From Actinomadura rudentiformis (GTDB lineage Bacteria; Actinomycetota; Actinomycetes; Streptosporangiales; Streptosporangiaceae), in NCBI RefSeq assembly GCF_008923185.1, contig NZ_WBMT01000030.1:85940-149939 (forward strand): a DNA stretch of 64,000 nucleotides, given 5' to 3'. The notes beneath the pieces are model-generated. The model saw only the letters and a list, made by a program, of their open reading frames with translations. It was not told where the DNA came from and did not search any database. A program made the translations under genes and the position numbers. This document shows positions 19,061 through 28,355 of this stretch, piece after piece (position 1 is the first letter of the stretch; every line of letters begins with the position of its first letter).

Positions 19061-20191
19061 ATGATCAACTTCAAGCGGCCGCTGCTCGCGGCCACCCTCG
19101 TGTCGGTTCTGGCGGTGACGGCCGCGTGCGGCGACTCGGACGCGGGCACCACCGGTACCGTCGACGTCGCCGCCGTGAACCAGGCCAAGGCCGCCGTCGC
19201 CCAGCTGCTGAAGAATCCCACCGGCATCGAACTCACCGAGCCGGTGTCCAAGCGGCCGCCCACGGGCAAGCTCATCGCCGTTCCGGAGAGCCCGCAGCCG
19301 GTCACCCACGTCAAGAACCTCGGCATCGTCGAAGCCGGCAAGGCGCTCGGCTGGCGCGTCCAGGTCATCCCCGAAGGCACCGGCCCCGAGGACGCCGCCA
19401 AGGCGTTCGACCAGGCGCTGGCCCTGAAGCCCGACGCGATCGTCTTCTCCGGCACACCGGTGGCGCTGCTGCGGGCCCAGCTGGAACGGGCCAAGGCGCA
19501 AGGCGTCCCGGTCCTCGGGGAGAGCATCACCGACCCCGTGCAGCCCGGGATCATCTCCACGTCGCTGGACGGCGTCCCCCAGGTGGCGCAGTACGGGAAG
19601 ATGGTCGGCCAGTACGTCGCGGCGCACAGCGGCGGCAAGGCGCACGCCGCGGTCTTCACCATCAGCGGCTATCCGATCCTCACCACCTTCACCGACAACT
19701 TCCGGCAGGCGCTGACCTCCGCCTGCCCGTCCTGCAAGGTGACGGTGGTCAACCAGCAGATCAGCGACCTGGGCACCAAGACGCCGCAGAGCGTGGTGAG
19801 CACGATCCAGCGGGACCCGAGCGTCAACTGGGCGATCTTCTCCATCGGCGATCTCACCCTGGGCGTGCCCGCGGCCCTGCGGGCCGCCGGCCTGACCGGG
19901 AAGGTGAAGATCGGCGGGGAGACGCCCTCGCCCGCCAACATCGCGGCGCTCAAGGCCGGCACCGAGGAGGTGTGGACCGGCTTCGCCGCCACGATCCTCG
20001 GCTGGCGCGACGTCGACATGCTGGTCCGGCACTTCAACGGCGACAGCCTCGACACGGCCAACACGACCCTGCTCCCGACCCAGCTCATCACCAAGGACAA
20101 CGTCCGCTCGGTCCCGCTGGACTCGAACGGCTACTACGTCGGCTACCCGGGCTACGCCGACGCCTTCAAGAAGCTCTGGAAGATCGGCTGA
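19061..20191 (+). CDS. ABC transporter substrate-binding lipoprotein (periplasmic-binding type I)
   Basis: This 376-residue exported protein has a signal peptide ending in a lipobox (VTAAC, Cys23), so it should be acylated and tethered to the membrane. The body is a sugar-binding (ribose/LacI-like) two-lobe fold, recognisable at KPDAIVFSGTP and at the later IGGETPSPANIAALKAG. It completes the ATPase-permease-binding protein set. The ATG start follows GAGGAG. Its ligand defines the island's substrate and cannot be named from sequence. Confidence 0.92.
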   Translation: MINFKRPLLAATLVSVLAVTAACGDSDAGTTGTVDVAAVNQAKAAVAQLLKNPTGIELTEPVSKRPPTGKLIAVPESPQPVTHVKNLGIVEAGKALGWRVQVIPEGTGPEDAAKAFDQALALKPDAIVFSGTPVALLRAQLERAKAQGVPVLGESITDPVQPGIISTSLDGVPQVAQYGKMVGQYVAAHSGGKAHAAVFTISGYPILTTFTDNFRQALTSACPSCKVTVVNQQISDLGTKTPQSVVSTIQRDPSVNWAIFSIGDLTLGVPAALRAAGLTGKVKIGGETPSPANIAALKAGTEEVWTGFAATILGWRDVDMLVRHFNGDSLDTANTTLLPTQLITKDNVRSVPLDSNGYYVGYPGYADAFKKLWKIG

Positions 20192-20225
20192 CCCTCGGCG
20201 GGTCGTCTGCGAAGGGAAGATCACC

Positions 20226-21002
20226 ATGCTCAAGGGACTGGCGGGCAAGACCGTGGTCGTCACGGGTGCCGCCGGCGCGATCGGCGCCGCGGTCTGCCGG
20301 CGGCTGGCCGAGGAGGGCTGTACCGTCGTCGCGGCCGACATCGACCGGTCCGCCGTCGAGGACATGGCCGGCAAGCTCGGCGACGGCGTGGTGCCCCTCG
20401 CCGCCGACGTGACCACGCCGGAGGGCGCCACGGCGTGCGTGGACGCCGCAGTGGCGATCTCGGGACGGCTCGACCTCTTCCATGCCAACGCCGGAGTGGA
20501 ATGCCGGGTGCGTCCGGTCGCCGAACTCGACATCGCCGACTACGACCGCGTCTTCGCCGTGAACGTCCGAGGCGTGTTCCTCTGCGCGCAGGCGGCCGTA
20601 CAACGCTTCACCGAACAGGGAGGCGGGGGCGGGCTGCTGTTCACCGCCTCCATCGCCGCGCTCATGGGCACCGCCGGCACGTCCGTCTACAACGCCTCCA
20701 AGCACGCCGTGCACGGGCTGGCGCGCTGCCTGGCCCGTGAGGTCGGGGGCCAGGGCATCCGCGTGAACACCCTCGCCCCTGGCGTGGTCGACACCCGCAT
20801 GATGCGCTCCCTCGAAGAGGGGCTGGCCCCCCTCGCGGGAGTCGGCGCCGCGGATTTCAAGACGGCGATGGAGCAGCAGGTGCCGCTCGGCCGCTACGCG
20901 ACGCCTGATGAGATCGCCGCGACCGCCGCGTGGATCCTCAGCGACGAGGTCCCCTACCTGCACGGCGAGGTCGTCACCGTCGGCGGCGGCATCGCCCCCT
21001 GA
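20226..21002 (+). CDS. Short-chain dehydrogenase/reductase
   Basis: This 258-residue classical SDR has TGAAGAIG near residue 14, NAGVE in the middle, and the catalytic pair S(I)A...YNASK (about 155-159). It lies 34 bp behind the importer lipoprotein gene with an AAGGGAAGATC ribosome-binding site, so it is likely part of the same transcript. The SDR next to a transporter may carry out the first oxidation of the imported compound. This is inferred from position only. Confidence 0.9.
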   Translation: MLKGLAGKTVVVTGAAGAIGAAVCRRLAEEGCTVVAADIDRSAVEDMAGKLGDGVVPLAADVTTPEGATACVDAAVAISGRLDLFHANAGVECRVRPVAELDIADYDRVFAVNVRGVFLCAQAAVQRFTEQGGGGGLLFTASIAALMGTAGTSVYNASKHAVHGLARCLAREVGGQGIRVNTLAPGVVDTRMMRSLEEGLAPLAGVGAADFKTAMEQQVPLGRYATPDEIAATAAWILSDEVPYLHGEVVTVGGGIAP

Positions 21003-21060
21003 GCATCCCCGGAGACCGGGCCGACCCCCCGGATCTCCTTCCACCACCCGGCAGGAAGAC

Positions 21061-21123
21061 CAGATGCCACCCGAGGAGGGCCAGATGCCACCTGAGGAGT
21101 ACCAGATGCCACCCGAGAACACC
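21061..21123 (+). repeat. Three tandem 21-bp repeats carrying start codons and ribosome-binding sites
   Basis: Units at 21061-21081, 21082-21102 and 21103-21123 each begin CAGATGCCACC and encode QMPPEE-like heptapeptides. The first two units end in GAGGAG, which lies 7-9 bp before the ATG of the next unit, so each internal ATG (21085, 21106) has its own ribosome-binding site. Two mismatches separate units 1 and 2; unit 3 is more diverged at its end. Confidence 0.8.
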
Positions 21124-22833
21124 GCGTCGTCCTGGGACACGGCGCCGAGCGCGCGCTTTCCCATCTACACCAGGCTGAACGCCGCCGACGTGCTGCCCGA
21201 TCCGCTCACGCCGCTCGGCGCCAGCCTCGCCTGGCGGCCGCACATCTTCCCGGGCTGGGCCGCGGGCTACGTCGCGCTCGACGCCTTCCGGCCGTCCGAG
21301 CTGGATCCCGCCGGGGCCGCCGTCGGCGGGATCTTCTACGGGCACCTCTATGTCAACCAGTCCAGCGTGCGGGTCGTCGGCATCCGGGCCGGCATCGGGG
21401 CGGACGCCATCGACGCCGCCTTCTTCGCCCACCCGGACGCTCCCCCGCACGTGCCCCACCAGGACGACGTCAACGAGGAGCTGTCGGAGCGGATGGCGGC
21501 GCGCACGCAGTGGGCGCTGACCACCACGTCCGTCCCGGAGATCGAGGAGGACCAGAGGATCGCCGACCGGGTCCGCGCCGAACGGCCGGAGCTGCCGGAG
21601 CTGTCGCTCGCGGCGCTGGTCGCGCGCGCCCGGTCGATGATGCCGATCGAGCGGCTGATGTGGCGCGGCGAGACCATCGGCAGCAACCAGGCGGCGATCG
21701 GGCCGGGCGTGATCGGCGCCCTGGTCGGTGCGGCTGACCCCTCCCTTGTGGTGCGGCTGATCGGCAAGGCCGGGGACGTCGACTCCGCCGCCCCGTCCTA
21801 CGCGCTCTGGGAGCTGTCGCGCGAGGTCTGGGCGGACCCGGGCCTCACCGCGACGTTCGACGGCGGCGTGGAGGGGCTGGCGGCACGGATCGACGCCGCT
21901 CACCCGGACTTCGCCGGAAGGTTCCGGGGGTTCCTGCGCGAGTACGGCTACCGAGGGCCGGGGGAGTGGGACATCGGCGCCGACAGCTGGGAGACGCGGC
22001 CCGAGCTGGTCCTGGCACTCGTCGACCGGCTGCGCCACCTGGACGAGGACGCCTCGCCCGCCGCCCGGCAGCGGCGCCAGGCCGAGGACACCCAGGCGGC
22101 GATGGACCGCGCGCTCGAGATCGTCGGTGACGACGAGACCGCCAGGCAGACCCTCCGCACGGCCGTGGCCTCGGCGCGGCGCTTCGCCGCCTTCCGCGAA
22201 CGCGGCAAGACCAACGCCGTCAAGGTGCTGCACGAGGCCCGCGTCGCCCTGCTGGAGGTGGGGCGACGGCTGCACGAGGCCGGCCATCTCGACGGCCCGC
22301 GGCAGGTCTTCATGGCGCTTGAGCACGAACTCGACGGCCTCGTCGCCGAGCCGCAGGAGCTGAAGGAGACGCTCGCGCGCCGCGAGAAGGAGTGGCGGTC
22401 GCTGTTCGGCCTGGAACTGCCGACCTTCATCGACGCGAACAGCCCGCTGCCCTCGCTGGAGCAGCTCTCGTCCCGCAGCGACGCCGAGCACGCGCCGGCG
22501 CGGGTGGGAGAGGTGCTGCGGGGAGCCCCGGCCTCCGGCGGCGTGATCCGCGGCAGGGCGCGGGTCGTGACCGACATCTCCCAGATCGCCGAGTTCGAAC
22601 CGGGCGAGATCCTGGTGGCTCCGCAGACCGATCCGTCCTGGACGCCCCTGTTCATGGCGTCGGCCGGTGTGGTCGTCGACACCGGGTCGATGGGCAGCCA
22701 CGCCATGATCGTCAGCCGGGAGCTGGGCATCCCCTGCGCCGCCGGCGTCCAGGACGCCACCCGGCGCATCCCCACCGGAGCCCTCGTCGAGGTCGACGGC
22801 TCCACCGGAACCGTGACCGTGCTCGACCTCTGA
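21064..22833 (+). CDS. PEP-utilizer-type phosphohistidine protein resembling the substrate and swivel domains of rifampin phosphotransferase
   Basis: This 589-residue protein (if started at ATG 21064) has a large N-terminal region like the middle, substrate-binding part of rifampin phosphotransferase (LPDPLTPLG near the start; YRGPGEWDI later). It ends in a swivelling phosphohistidine domain with H546 in GSMGSHAMIVSRELGIP. Neither an ATP-grasp domain nor the PEP/pyruvate TIM barrel is present, so it cannot charge its own histidine by the usual routes and needs a phosphoryl donor. The PPDK-like protein at 10480-13056 is a candidate. It sits between SDR genes. Starts at 21085 and 21106 are also possible. 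Confidence 0.8.
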   Translation: MPPEEGQMPPEEYQMPPENTASSWDTAPSARFPIYTRLNAADVLPDPLTPLGASLAWRPHIFPGWAAGYVALDAFRPSELDPAGAAVGGIFYGHLYVNQSSVRVVGIRAGIGADAIDAAFFAHPDAPPHVPHQDDVNEELSERMAARTQWALTTTSVPEIEEDQRIADRVRAERPELPELSLAALVARARSMMPIERLMWRGETIGSNQAAIGPGVIGALVGAADPSLVVRLIGKAGDVDSAAPSYALWELSREVWADPGLTATFDGGVEGLAARIDAAHPDFAGRFRGFLREYGYRGPGEWDIGADSWETRPELVLALVDRLRHLDEDASPAARQRRQAEDTQAAMDRALEIVGDDETARQTLRTAVASARRFAAFRERGKTNAVKVLHEARVALLEVGRRLHEAGHLDGPRQVFMALEHELDGLVAEPQELKETLARREKEWRSLFGLELPTFIDANSPLPSLEQLSSRSDAEHAPARVGEVLRGAPASGGVIRGRARVVTDISQIAEFEPGEILVAPQTDPSWTPLFMASAGVVVDTGSMGSHAMIVSRELGIPCAAGVQDATRRIPTGALVEVDGSTGTVTVLDL

Positions 22834-22847
22834 CCCCAGGAGAGATC

Positions 22848-23624
22848 ATGAAGCTGCAGGACAAGGTCGCCGTCGTCACCGGGGGAACGGCCGGCATCGG
22901 CAAGGCCATCGCGGCCGCCTTCCTCGCCGAGGGCGCACGCGTCGTCATCAACGGCCGCAGCCCGGAGAAGGGCGAGAAGGCGCTGGCCGAACTCGGCGCG
23001 GGGGACCGTGCCGTGTTCTGCCGGGGCGACGTCAACGACAAGGACGACATCGAGCGGCTGATCACGACCGCCGTCGACACGTTCGGACGGCTCGACATCC
23101 TCGTCAACAACGCCGGCGGGGCGGCCAGGCTCGCCCCGGTCACCGAGCTCACCGACGAGGACTGGGATCTCCACATGAAGTGGAACCTGTACTCCACGTT
23201 CTATGCCACCCGGGCGGCGTTGCGCCTCATGCTGCCGCGCAAGTGGGGCCGCGTCATCAATATCTCCTCCGTCGAGGGCAAGCACGGCAAACCCGTCATC
23301 ACCCCCTACGTCACCGCCAAGCACGCCATCAACGGGTTCACCAAGGCGGTCGCCAAGGAGGTCGGCACGGAGGGGATCACGGTCAACGCCCTGTGCCCCG
23401 GCATCATCATCACCGACATCGTCAAGGACGAAGGCCCGCGAACCGCCGAGGCCATGGGCATCACCTACGAGCAGCTGATCGAGATGTACGTCCAGGACTC
23501 GGCGATCAAACGGCCGAACACGGTCGAGGAGGTCGCCGCCGTCGCGGTCCTGCTCGCGTCCGACGCCGGCGCGGGCATCACCGGCGCGATGCTCAGCATC
23601 GACGGCGGCACCGCCGCCTACTGA
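22848..23624 (+). CDS. Short-chain dehydrogenase/reductase
   Basis: This 258-residue SDR has TGGTAGIG near residue 12, NNAGG at about 88 and the catalytic S...YVTAK set at about 140-160. The ATG at 22848 follows AGGAGAGATC, 15 bp after the preceding gene stops. Its stop codon overlaps an ATG (TGATGG), but the next gene more likely starts at 23639. It acts within the island's series of alcohol/ketone interconversions; the exact step is unknown. Confidence 0.9.
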   Translation: MKLQDKVAVVTGGTAGIGKAIAAAFLAEGARVVINGRSPEKGEKALAELGAGDRAVFCRGDVNDKDDIERLITTAVDTFGRLDILVNNAGGAARLAPVTELTDEDWDLHMKWNLYSTFYATRAALRLMLPRKWGRVINISSVEGKHGKPVITPYVTAKHAINGFTKAVAKEVGTEGITVNALCPGIIITDIVKDEGPRTAEAMGITYEQLIEMYVQDSAIKRPNTVEEVAAVAVLLASDAGAGITGAMLSIDGGTAAY

Positions 23625-23638
23625 TGGAGGCACCGAGC

Positions 23639-25246
23639 ATGGAAACCTACGACGTCGTCGTGCTCGGCACCGGCGCCGCGGGCCTCACCGCGGCGCTGGC
23701 CGCCCACGACGGGGGAGCCCGTGTCGGCCTCTTCGAGAAGGCGTCCCAGGTCGGCGGGACGACGGCCTGGTCCGGCGGGATGGTCTGGATCCCCGGCAAC
23801 CCGCACATGGCCGACTTGGGCCTGGACGACGACCGCGTGCAGGCCCTGACCTACCTGGAATCGCTCTCGCACGGCCTGATGGATCCCGATCTCGCGGCCG
23901 CCTTCGTCGACACCGGGCCCGAGGCGGTCCTCTGGCTGGAGGCCAAGACCCCGGTCGAGTTCCGCGTCATCCCGGGCTTCCCCGACTACCACTCCGAACA
24001 TCCGGGCGCCAAACGCGGCCGCTCGCTGGAGACCCTGCTGTTCCCGTTCGACCGTCTCGGCCCGTGGGCGGAGCGGGTCACCACCGGCTACCAGATCACC
24101 GGCAACATCATGATGGGCGAGACCTCCCTCGGCCGGGGCGCGCCCGGCGGCGTGCCGGAGGAGGAACTGGCCCGCCGGCGGATCCACGACGAGCGCGGCG
24201 CGGGCCAGGGCCTGGCCGGCGCCCTGCTGGCCGGATGCCTGGACCGCGGCATCGAACCTCGCACCGGCAGCAGGGCCGTGGAGCTCATCGTCGACGACGG
24301 TCAGGTCACGGGCGTCCGCTTCGAGACGGCCACCGGCCCCCTCCTCGTACGGGCGACAGCCGGAGTGGTCCTGGCGACCGGCGGTTTCGAAGGCGACGCT
24401 GAGCTCGTCCGTGCCTTCCTGCGCGGCCCGATGGAGCGCCCGGTCTCCACTCCGACCAACACCGGCGACGGGCTGCGGATGGCCATGCGCGTCGGCGCGA
24501 GCCTGGGCAACATGCGGGAGGCCTGGTGGGTACCGACGATCGACATCGACCACCCCCAGGCAGGAAGGGTGCCGTGGCAGGTCAACGGTGAGCGGTCCAA
24601 ACCGCACTGCATCATGGTCAACCGTGCCGGACGGCGCTTCGCGAACGAGGCGGCCAACTACAACGCGCTGGGGGCGGCCTTCCACGTGCTGGACGTCACC
24701 ACGTTCGACTATGTCAACCATCCCGCCTGGATGGTCTTCGACCACCACTACCTCACCCGCTACGGCCTGGCCGGCCACCGTCCGGACCATCCCACTCCCA
24801 GCTGGATGATCGAGGCACCGACCGTCGAGAAGCTCGCCTGCGCCCTGGACATCCGGCCCGAGACGCTGACGGAGACCGTCGAACGGTGGAACCGCCATGC
24901 CGACGCCGACCCCGACTTCGGCCGGGGTGACAGTGTCACCGACCGGTGGTGGGGCGATCCGGCGCTCGGTGACACCGCCGCCTCGACGATCGGCCCCCTG
25001 GACACCGCGCCGTTCTATGCGGTCCAGGTCCGCAGCGGCACCCTCGGGACCAAGGGTGGACCGCGCACGGACACCAGCGCACGCGTCCTCGACGTCGACG
25101 GCCGGCCCATTCCCGGCCTCTACGCCGCCGGCAACACCATGGCCTCCGTCATGCACATGACCTATGGCGGAGCCGGCGGCACACTCGGGCCCGCCATCGT
25201 CTTCGGGTACATCGCGGGACGCCACGCCGCCGGGGAGACGCCATGA
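23639..25246 (+). CDS. FAD-dependent dehydrogenase of the 3-ketosteroid dehydrogenase/fumarate reductase family
   Basis: This 535-residue flavoprotein has the N-terminal dinucleotide motif LGTGAAGLTAA, the GGTTAWSGGM loop of KstD-like enzymes and the C-terminal TYGGAGGTLGPA segment that closes the FAD site. Relatives introduce a double bond next to a ring ketone, as in 3-ketosteroid delta1-dehydrogenase, or reduce one. ATG 23639 is preferred because GGAGG lies 8 bp upstream; ATG 23624 is an alternative overlapping the previous stop. It overlaps the next SDR by 4 bp. Its presence is the main hint that the substrate may be alicyclic. Confidence 0.87.
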   Translation: METYDVVVLGTGAAGLTAALAAHDGGARVGLFEKASQVGGTTAWSGGMVWIPGNPHMADLGLDDDRVQALTYLESLSHGLMDPDLAAAFVDTGPEAVLWLEAKTPVEFRVIPGFPDYHSEHPGAKRGRSLETLLFPFDRLGPWAERVTTGYQITGNIMMGETSLGRGAPGGVPEEELARRRIHDERGAGQGLAGALLAGCLDRGIEPRTGSRAVELIVDDGQVTGVRFETATGPLLVRATAGVVLATGGFEGDAELVRAFLRGPMERPVSTPTNTGDGLRMAMRVGASLGNMREAWWVPTIDIDHPQAGRVPWQVNGERSKPHCIMVNRAGRRFANEAANYNALGAAFHVLDVTTFDYVNHPAWMVFDHHYLTRYGLAGHRPDHPTPSWMIEAPTVEKLACALDIRPETLTETVERWNRHADADPDFGRGDSVTDRWWGDPALGDTAASTIGPLDTAPFYAVQVRSGTLGTKGGPRTDTSARVLDVDGRPIPGLYAAGNTMASVMHMTYGGAGGTLGPAIVFGYIAGRHAAGETP

Positions 25247-25998
25247 CCGGCAGGACGGCCGTGGTCACCGGTGCGGCCGGTGGCATCGGCCGTGCGACGG
25301 CACTGGCGTTCGCCGAGGCGGGGGCGAGTGTGACCGTCGTGGACTTGGCGGCCGACGAGGGACGGGAGACGGCCCGCCTCATCGAGCAGGCCGGCGGACG
25401 GGCCCGCTTCATCCCCGCCGACGTCGGCGACGCCACCGACGTCCAGCACATGATCGACGAAACGGTGAAGACGTTCGGCCGCCTCGACTGCGCCGTCAAC
25501 GCCGCCGCGATCGGCCCCGAAACCGTCCCCCTGGCCGAATGCGACGAGGCGACCGCCGACAGGCTGCTGCGCGTCAACCTCATGTCGGTGTTCCTGTGCA
25601 TGAGATGCGAGATCAACCAGATGCTGGAGCAGGACACCGGCGGGGCGATCGTCAACATCGCCTCCGTCAACTCCTTCCGGCCCCAGCCGCACCAGGCCGT
25701 CTACACCGCGACCAAACACGGTGTGCTCGGCCTCACCCGAGCCGCGGCCGTCGACTACGCCTCCGCCGGCATCCGGATCAACGCCATCTGCCCCGGCGCC
25801 ATCGCCACCCCCATGCTCGATGCCGCGATCAAGCAGCGCGGCCGGGATCCCTCCGAGGTTGCGGACCGGCTCAGCCTGCTCGGCCGCTTCGGCCGGCCGG
25901 ACGAGATCGCCAAGGCCGCCCTTTGGCTGTGCTCAGACGAGGCGTCCTTCACCATCGGCCACGCCCTCGCCGTCGACGGCGGCTACCTGGCCCGCTGA
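25243..25998 (+). CDS. Short-chain dehydrogenase/reductase
   Basis: This 251-residue SDR has TGAAGGIG at the N-terminus, NAAAIG in place of the usual NAG, and the catalytic SV...YTATK set at about residue 150. The ATG lies in an ATGA overlap with the FAD dehydrogenase, so the two are translationally coupled and may act in sequence on one ring. It is the last gene of the importer operon, which runs from 16362 to 25998 on one strand with small gaps. Confidence 0.9.
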   Translation: MTGRTAVVTGAAGGIGRATALAFAEAGASVTVVDLAADEGRETARLIEQAGGRARFIPADVGDATDVQHMIDETVKTFGRLDCAVNAAAIGPETVPLAECDEATADRLLRVNLMSVFLCMRCEINQMLEQDTGGAIVNIASVNSFRPQPHQAVYTATKHGVLGLTRAAAVDYASAGIRINAICPGAIATPMLDAAIKQRGRDPSEVADRLSLLGRFGRPDEIAKAALWLCSDEASFTIGHALAVDGGYLAR

Positions 25999-26368
25999 CC
26001 GGAACCCGCGGAGAAACCATGGGCCGCGGCATCAGCTCGCCCGCGCGTCAGCGGTGCTTCTTAAGCGACCTGCGTTCTTCGGCTTGGTGTGCGGCCCGGA
26101 CTCCGGGGGCGTGTGGTCCGCCAGGCCCAGGCGCCGTCTGCCTGGCCGGGCATGAACTGCGTCTGCTCGCCGCGATCGCCAGCCGGAATGAGGCCACGCC
26201 GGTGATCCGCGGGTCGCCCTCCAGCGACGCGAGCGCGGCCCCGGCGCCTACCGGGCGACCGCGTTGCGGCACGGGAAGATCCGGATCGAGTGCGCCGCTC
26301 GTTCGTCGTCATCGATCTCAAGCAGGCCGCTGTCCAGCGCGGCCCTCGGAATGCTCGGTGATCGAATT
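25999..26368. other. Intergenic stretch of 370 bp without a recognisable gene
   Basis: The stretch lies between convergent genes. Neither strand gives a convincing protein; short open frames show no family resemblance and no good ribosome-binding sites. No clear terminator hairpin is seen. It marks the right border of the catabolic island and may contain decayed sequence. Confidence 0.4.
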
Positions 26369-26950
26369 TCACTGGCGTGTGTGGGCTTTGGAGATGGCCC
26401 GCGCAAGGGTGTCCAGGGTGATCGCGCTGACCAGACGCGAGGAAGGCCCGCGCGGAATGAGAGCCCACCACCGCTGGGTGTGGATGCCCCACCAGCAGGA
26501 GACGCCTGGGAAGCGCCGCCGTACCTCCGACACCGTCATCGCTCGGTCCGGGATGATGCCCAACGCGGCCGGAAGCCACGGTCCGAGGAGGAGTGCGATC
26601 GTCTCCGCAGCGGCCGTGGGGTCATCATGCGGTCCGAGCAGGATGCCGGTGCTCGTTCGGTACCACCACTCGTCGCTACGGCCAGGACCGACGGCGATCG
26701 TTTCGCCGACGTGAGTGGCGGACGGGATGTAGACGCGCAACCTCGGGGGGTCGTCTTCGTAGCGGGGGAGCGTCGGTAGGCCCTTGCTGGCAAGCGCGTC
26801 AGCGAGGCGGTCCAGGTGGACGGTCGGGGAAGGGGCCGCGCGGACGGTGTGCCCGGGGGGACCCTCACCGGCCGCGCGGCCCTTCCTCCCCCGGCGGAGC
26901 CGCGCACTCCAGCGGCGCGGCTCCTTCCGGTGACGTCGCAGGAGCGTCAT
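26369..26950 (-). CDS. Unknown actinobacterial protein
   Basis: This 193-residue protein has a basic N-terminal 35 residues followed by a compact domain rich in Trp and Pro (for example DEWWYRTSTG and CWWGIHTQRWWALIP). I do not recognise a family. ATG 26950 overlaps the stop of the upstream small gene by one base (TGATG) and has GGAGGG about 8 bp upstream; GTG 26953 is a possible alternative. It is transcribed away from the XRE regulator and may belong to the same functional module, by position only. Confidence 0.7.
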   Translation of the reverse strand: MTLLRRHRKEPRRWSARLRRGRKGRAAGEGPPGHTVRAAPSPTVHLDRLADALASKGLPTLPRYEDDPPRLRVYIPSATHVGETIAVGPGRSDEWWYRTSTGILLGPHDDPTAAAETIALLLGPWLPAALGIIPDRAMTVSEVRRRFPGVSCWWGIHTQRWWALIPRGPSSRLVSAITLDTLARAISKAHTRQ

Positions 26951-27171
26951 CACCGGGCCCTCCGTCCGCGTTCGGCGTCGAGTGCCTGCCGCAGGTCGGC
27001 GGAGCTGTCGCGGATCACGGTCGGGTCGATACCGGCCGAGTCGTCGTGGAGGGTCGCGACCCAGTCGCCCGGGAGGCCGTCGTACCGGGTCGATCGCCAG
27101 ATTCGGTGCCCGGGGAAGTCGGCGCGAAGCCGGGCGAGTGCCTGGTCATCGGGATTTGTGTGCGTATCCAT
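26950..27171 (-). CDS. Unknown small protein coupled to the downstream gene
   Basis: This protein of about 73 residues starts at ATG 27171; a GTG at 27216 would add 15 residues, and neither has a strong ribosome-binding site. The core reads LRADFPGHRIWRS then DWVATL and a helical tail, a pattern I associate with short actinobacterial proteins found near XRE/DUF397 genes, without known function. It is divergent from the XRE regulator and overlaps the downstream unknown gene, so the two are co-expressed. Confidence 0.65.
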   Translation of the reverse strand: MDTHTNPDDQALARLRADFPGHRIWRSTRYDGLPGDWVATLHDDSAGIDPTVIRDSSADLRQALDAERGRRAR

Positions 27172-27324
27172 CACGTAGCGAGCCTCATGGGTCGGAAACT
27201 CTCGGTTACGACTCACAAGCTTGCTGTGATCGCCGTACTCTCGGAAAGAGCAAGAAGCCCACCCTTCGAAAGCCCATGTCGGTCGTTAGAAACCGCCCCC
27301 GATTTCGAATCAGCGGAGTGCCCG

Positions 27325-28152
27325 ATGCCCCGTCGCCCCCGTGACCCTGGTGTCCCGCAATCGCCAACCGAATACTTCGGGACTGAGCTGCGCGCCTATC
27401 GCGAAGCGGCAGGTCTGACGCGGCCGCAGCTCGCCGAGCAGCTCGGCTATACGCCGCAGTGGATCGGCCAGATCGAAGCAGGTAGAAGCACTCCATCCGA
27501 GGACTTCGCCAAGGACTGCGACACGTTCTTCCACACGAATGGAACATTCCACCGAATGTGGACATGGATCCAGCTTCTTGGAAGGCTCAAGGTGCTTCCG
27601 CCGGGTTTTCCCGATTTTCTGGATCGTGAGGCTGAGGCCACGATGATGCACATCTTCGAGACGATGGTGATCACCGGACTATTCCAGACGCCCGAGTACG
27701 CCTACGACGTGCTCAAGGCCGGGCGGACGCCCGAGGTGATCGAGCAACTTGTGGCCACCCGGGTGGAGCGGCAGGAACTCCTGGACGGCGAAGATCCGCC
27801 ACATATCGTCGCGATCTTCGATGAAGGAGCGGTCCGCCGCCCGATAGGTGATCGGGAGGTCATGAGGGGTCAGCTTCGGCGGCTGATCGAGCTTGCCCAG
27901 CGGCCGAACATCACCGTTCAGATTGTCCCGTCCAGCAAAGGCTCCTATGCGGGGTTGCCGGGAGCGTTCATGGTCCTGGGATTCGTTGATGCTCCGGATG
28001 TCGTTCATGTTGGCGGGCATGTGGAAGCGCAGCTCATCGAGCACACCGGCACCGTTCGCAACTATGCGCTACGGTTCGATTTGATCAGGGGTGCGGCTAT
28101 GTCCGCTGATGACTCCCTTGAGCTGCTTCGTGCGATCTTGGAGAGCCTATGA
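27325..28152 (+). CDS. XRE-family (WhiJ-like) regulator with DUF5753 domain
   Basis: This 275-residue protein has an N-terminal Cro/CI-type helix-turn-helix (about residues 20-70, LAEQLGYTPQWIGQIE) and a C-terminal DUF5753 domain. Streptomyces WhiJ, which controls development, has this architecture and works with small DUF397 partners. The ATG at 27325 has GGAG 6-7 bp upstream. The DUF397 gene overlaps by 4 bp. GC content here is visibly lower than in the catabolic island, suggesting a separate origin. Confidence 0.9.
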   Translation: MPRRPRDPGVPQSPTEYFGTELRAYREAAGLTRPQLAEQLGYTPQWIGQIEAGRSTPSEDFAKDCDTFFHTNGTFHRMWTWIQLLGRLKVLPPGFPDFLDREAEATMMHIFETMVITGLFQTPEYAYDVLKAGRTPEVIEQLVATRVERQELLDGEDPPHIVAIFDEGAVRRPIGDREVMRGQLRRLIELAQRPNITVQIVPSSKGSYAGLPGAFMVLGFVDAPDVVHVGGHVEAQLIEHTGTVRNYALRFDLIRGAAMSADDSLELLRAILESL

Positions 28153-28355
28153 GGACGCCGGATTACACGCCATTGTGCTGGCGCAAAAGTAGTCATAGTG
28201 ATGACACAGGCGGCGCGTGTGTCGAGCTTGCCGACCTTGATGGTGGGGTCGCGGTGCGGGATTCCAAAGATCCTGAAGGGCCTCAGCTGGTGTTCGGCAC
28301 CGCGGACTGGGGGACGTTCGCCCGGCGGGTCAAGGAAGGGCGGCTCGACCTGTGA
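28149..28355 (+). CDS. DUF397 small protein (WhiJ partner type)
   Basis: This 68-residue DUF397 protein has the family core WRKSSHS (here CWRKSSHSDDTGG), CVELADL and VRDSKDP, ending in GTADWGTFARRVKEG. DUF397 proteins accompany WhiJ-type XRE regulators and modulate them. The ATG overlaps the regulator stop (ATGA), and its own stop overlaps the GTG of a second, damaged DUF397 copy. The product is full length. Confidence 0.9.
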   Translation: MRTPDYTPLCWRKSSHSDDTGGACVELADLDGGVAVRDSKDPEGPQLVFGTADWGTFARRVKEGRLDL

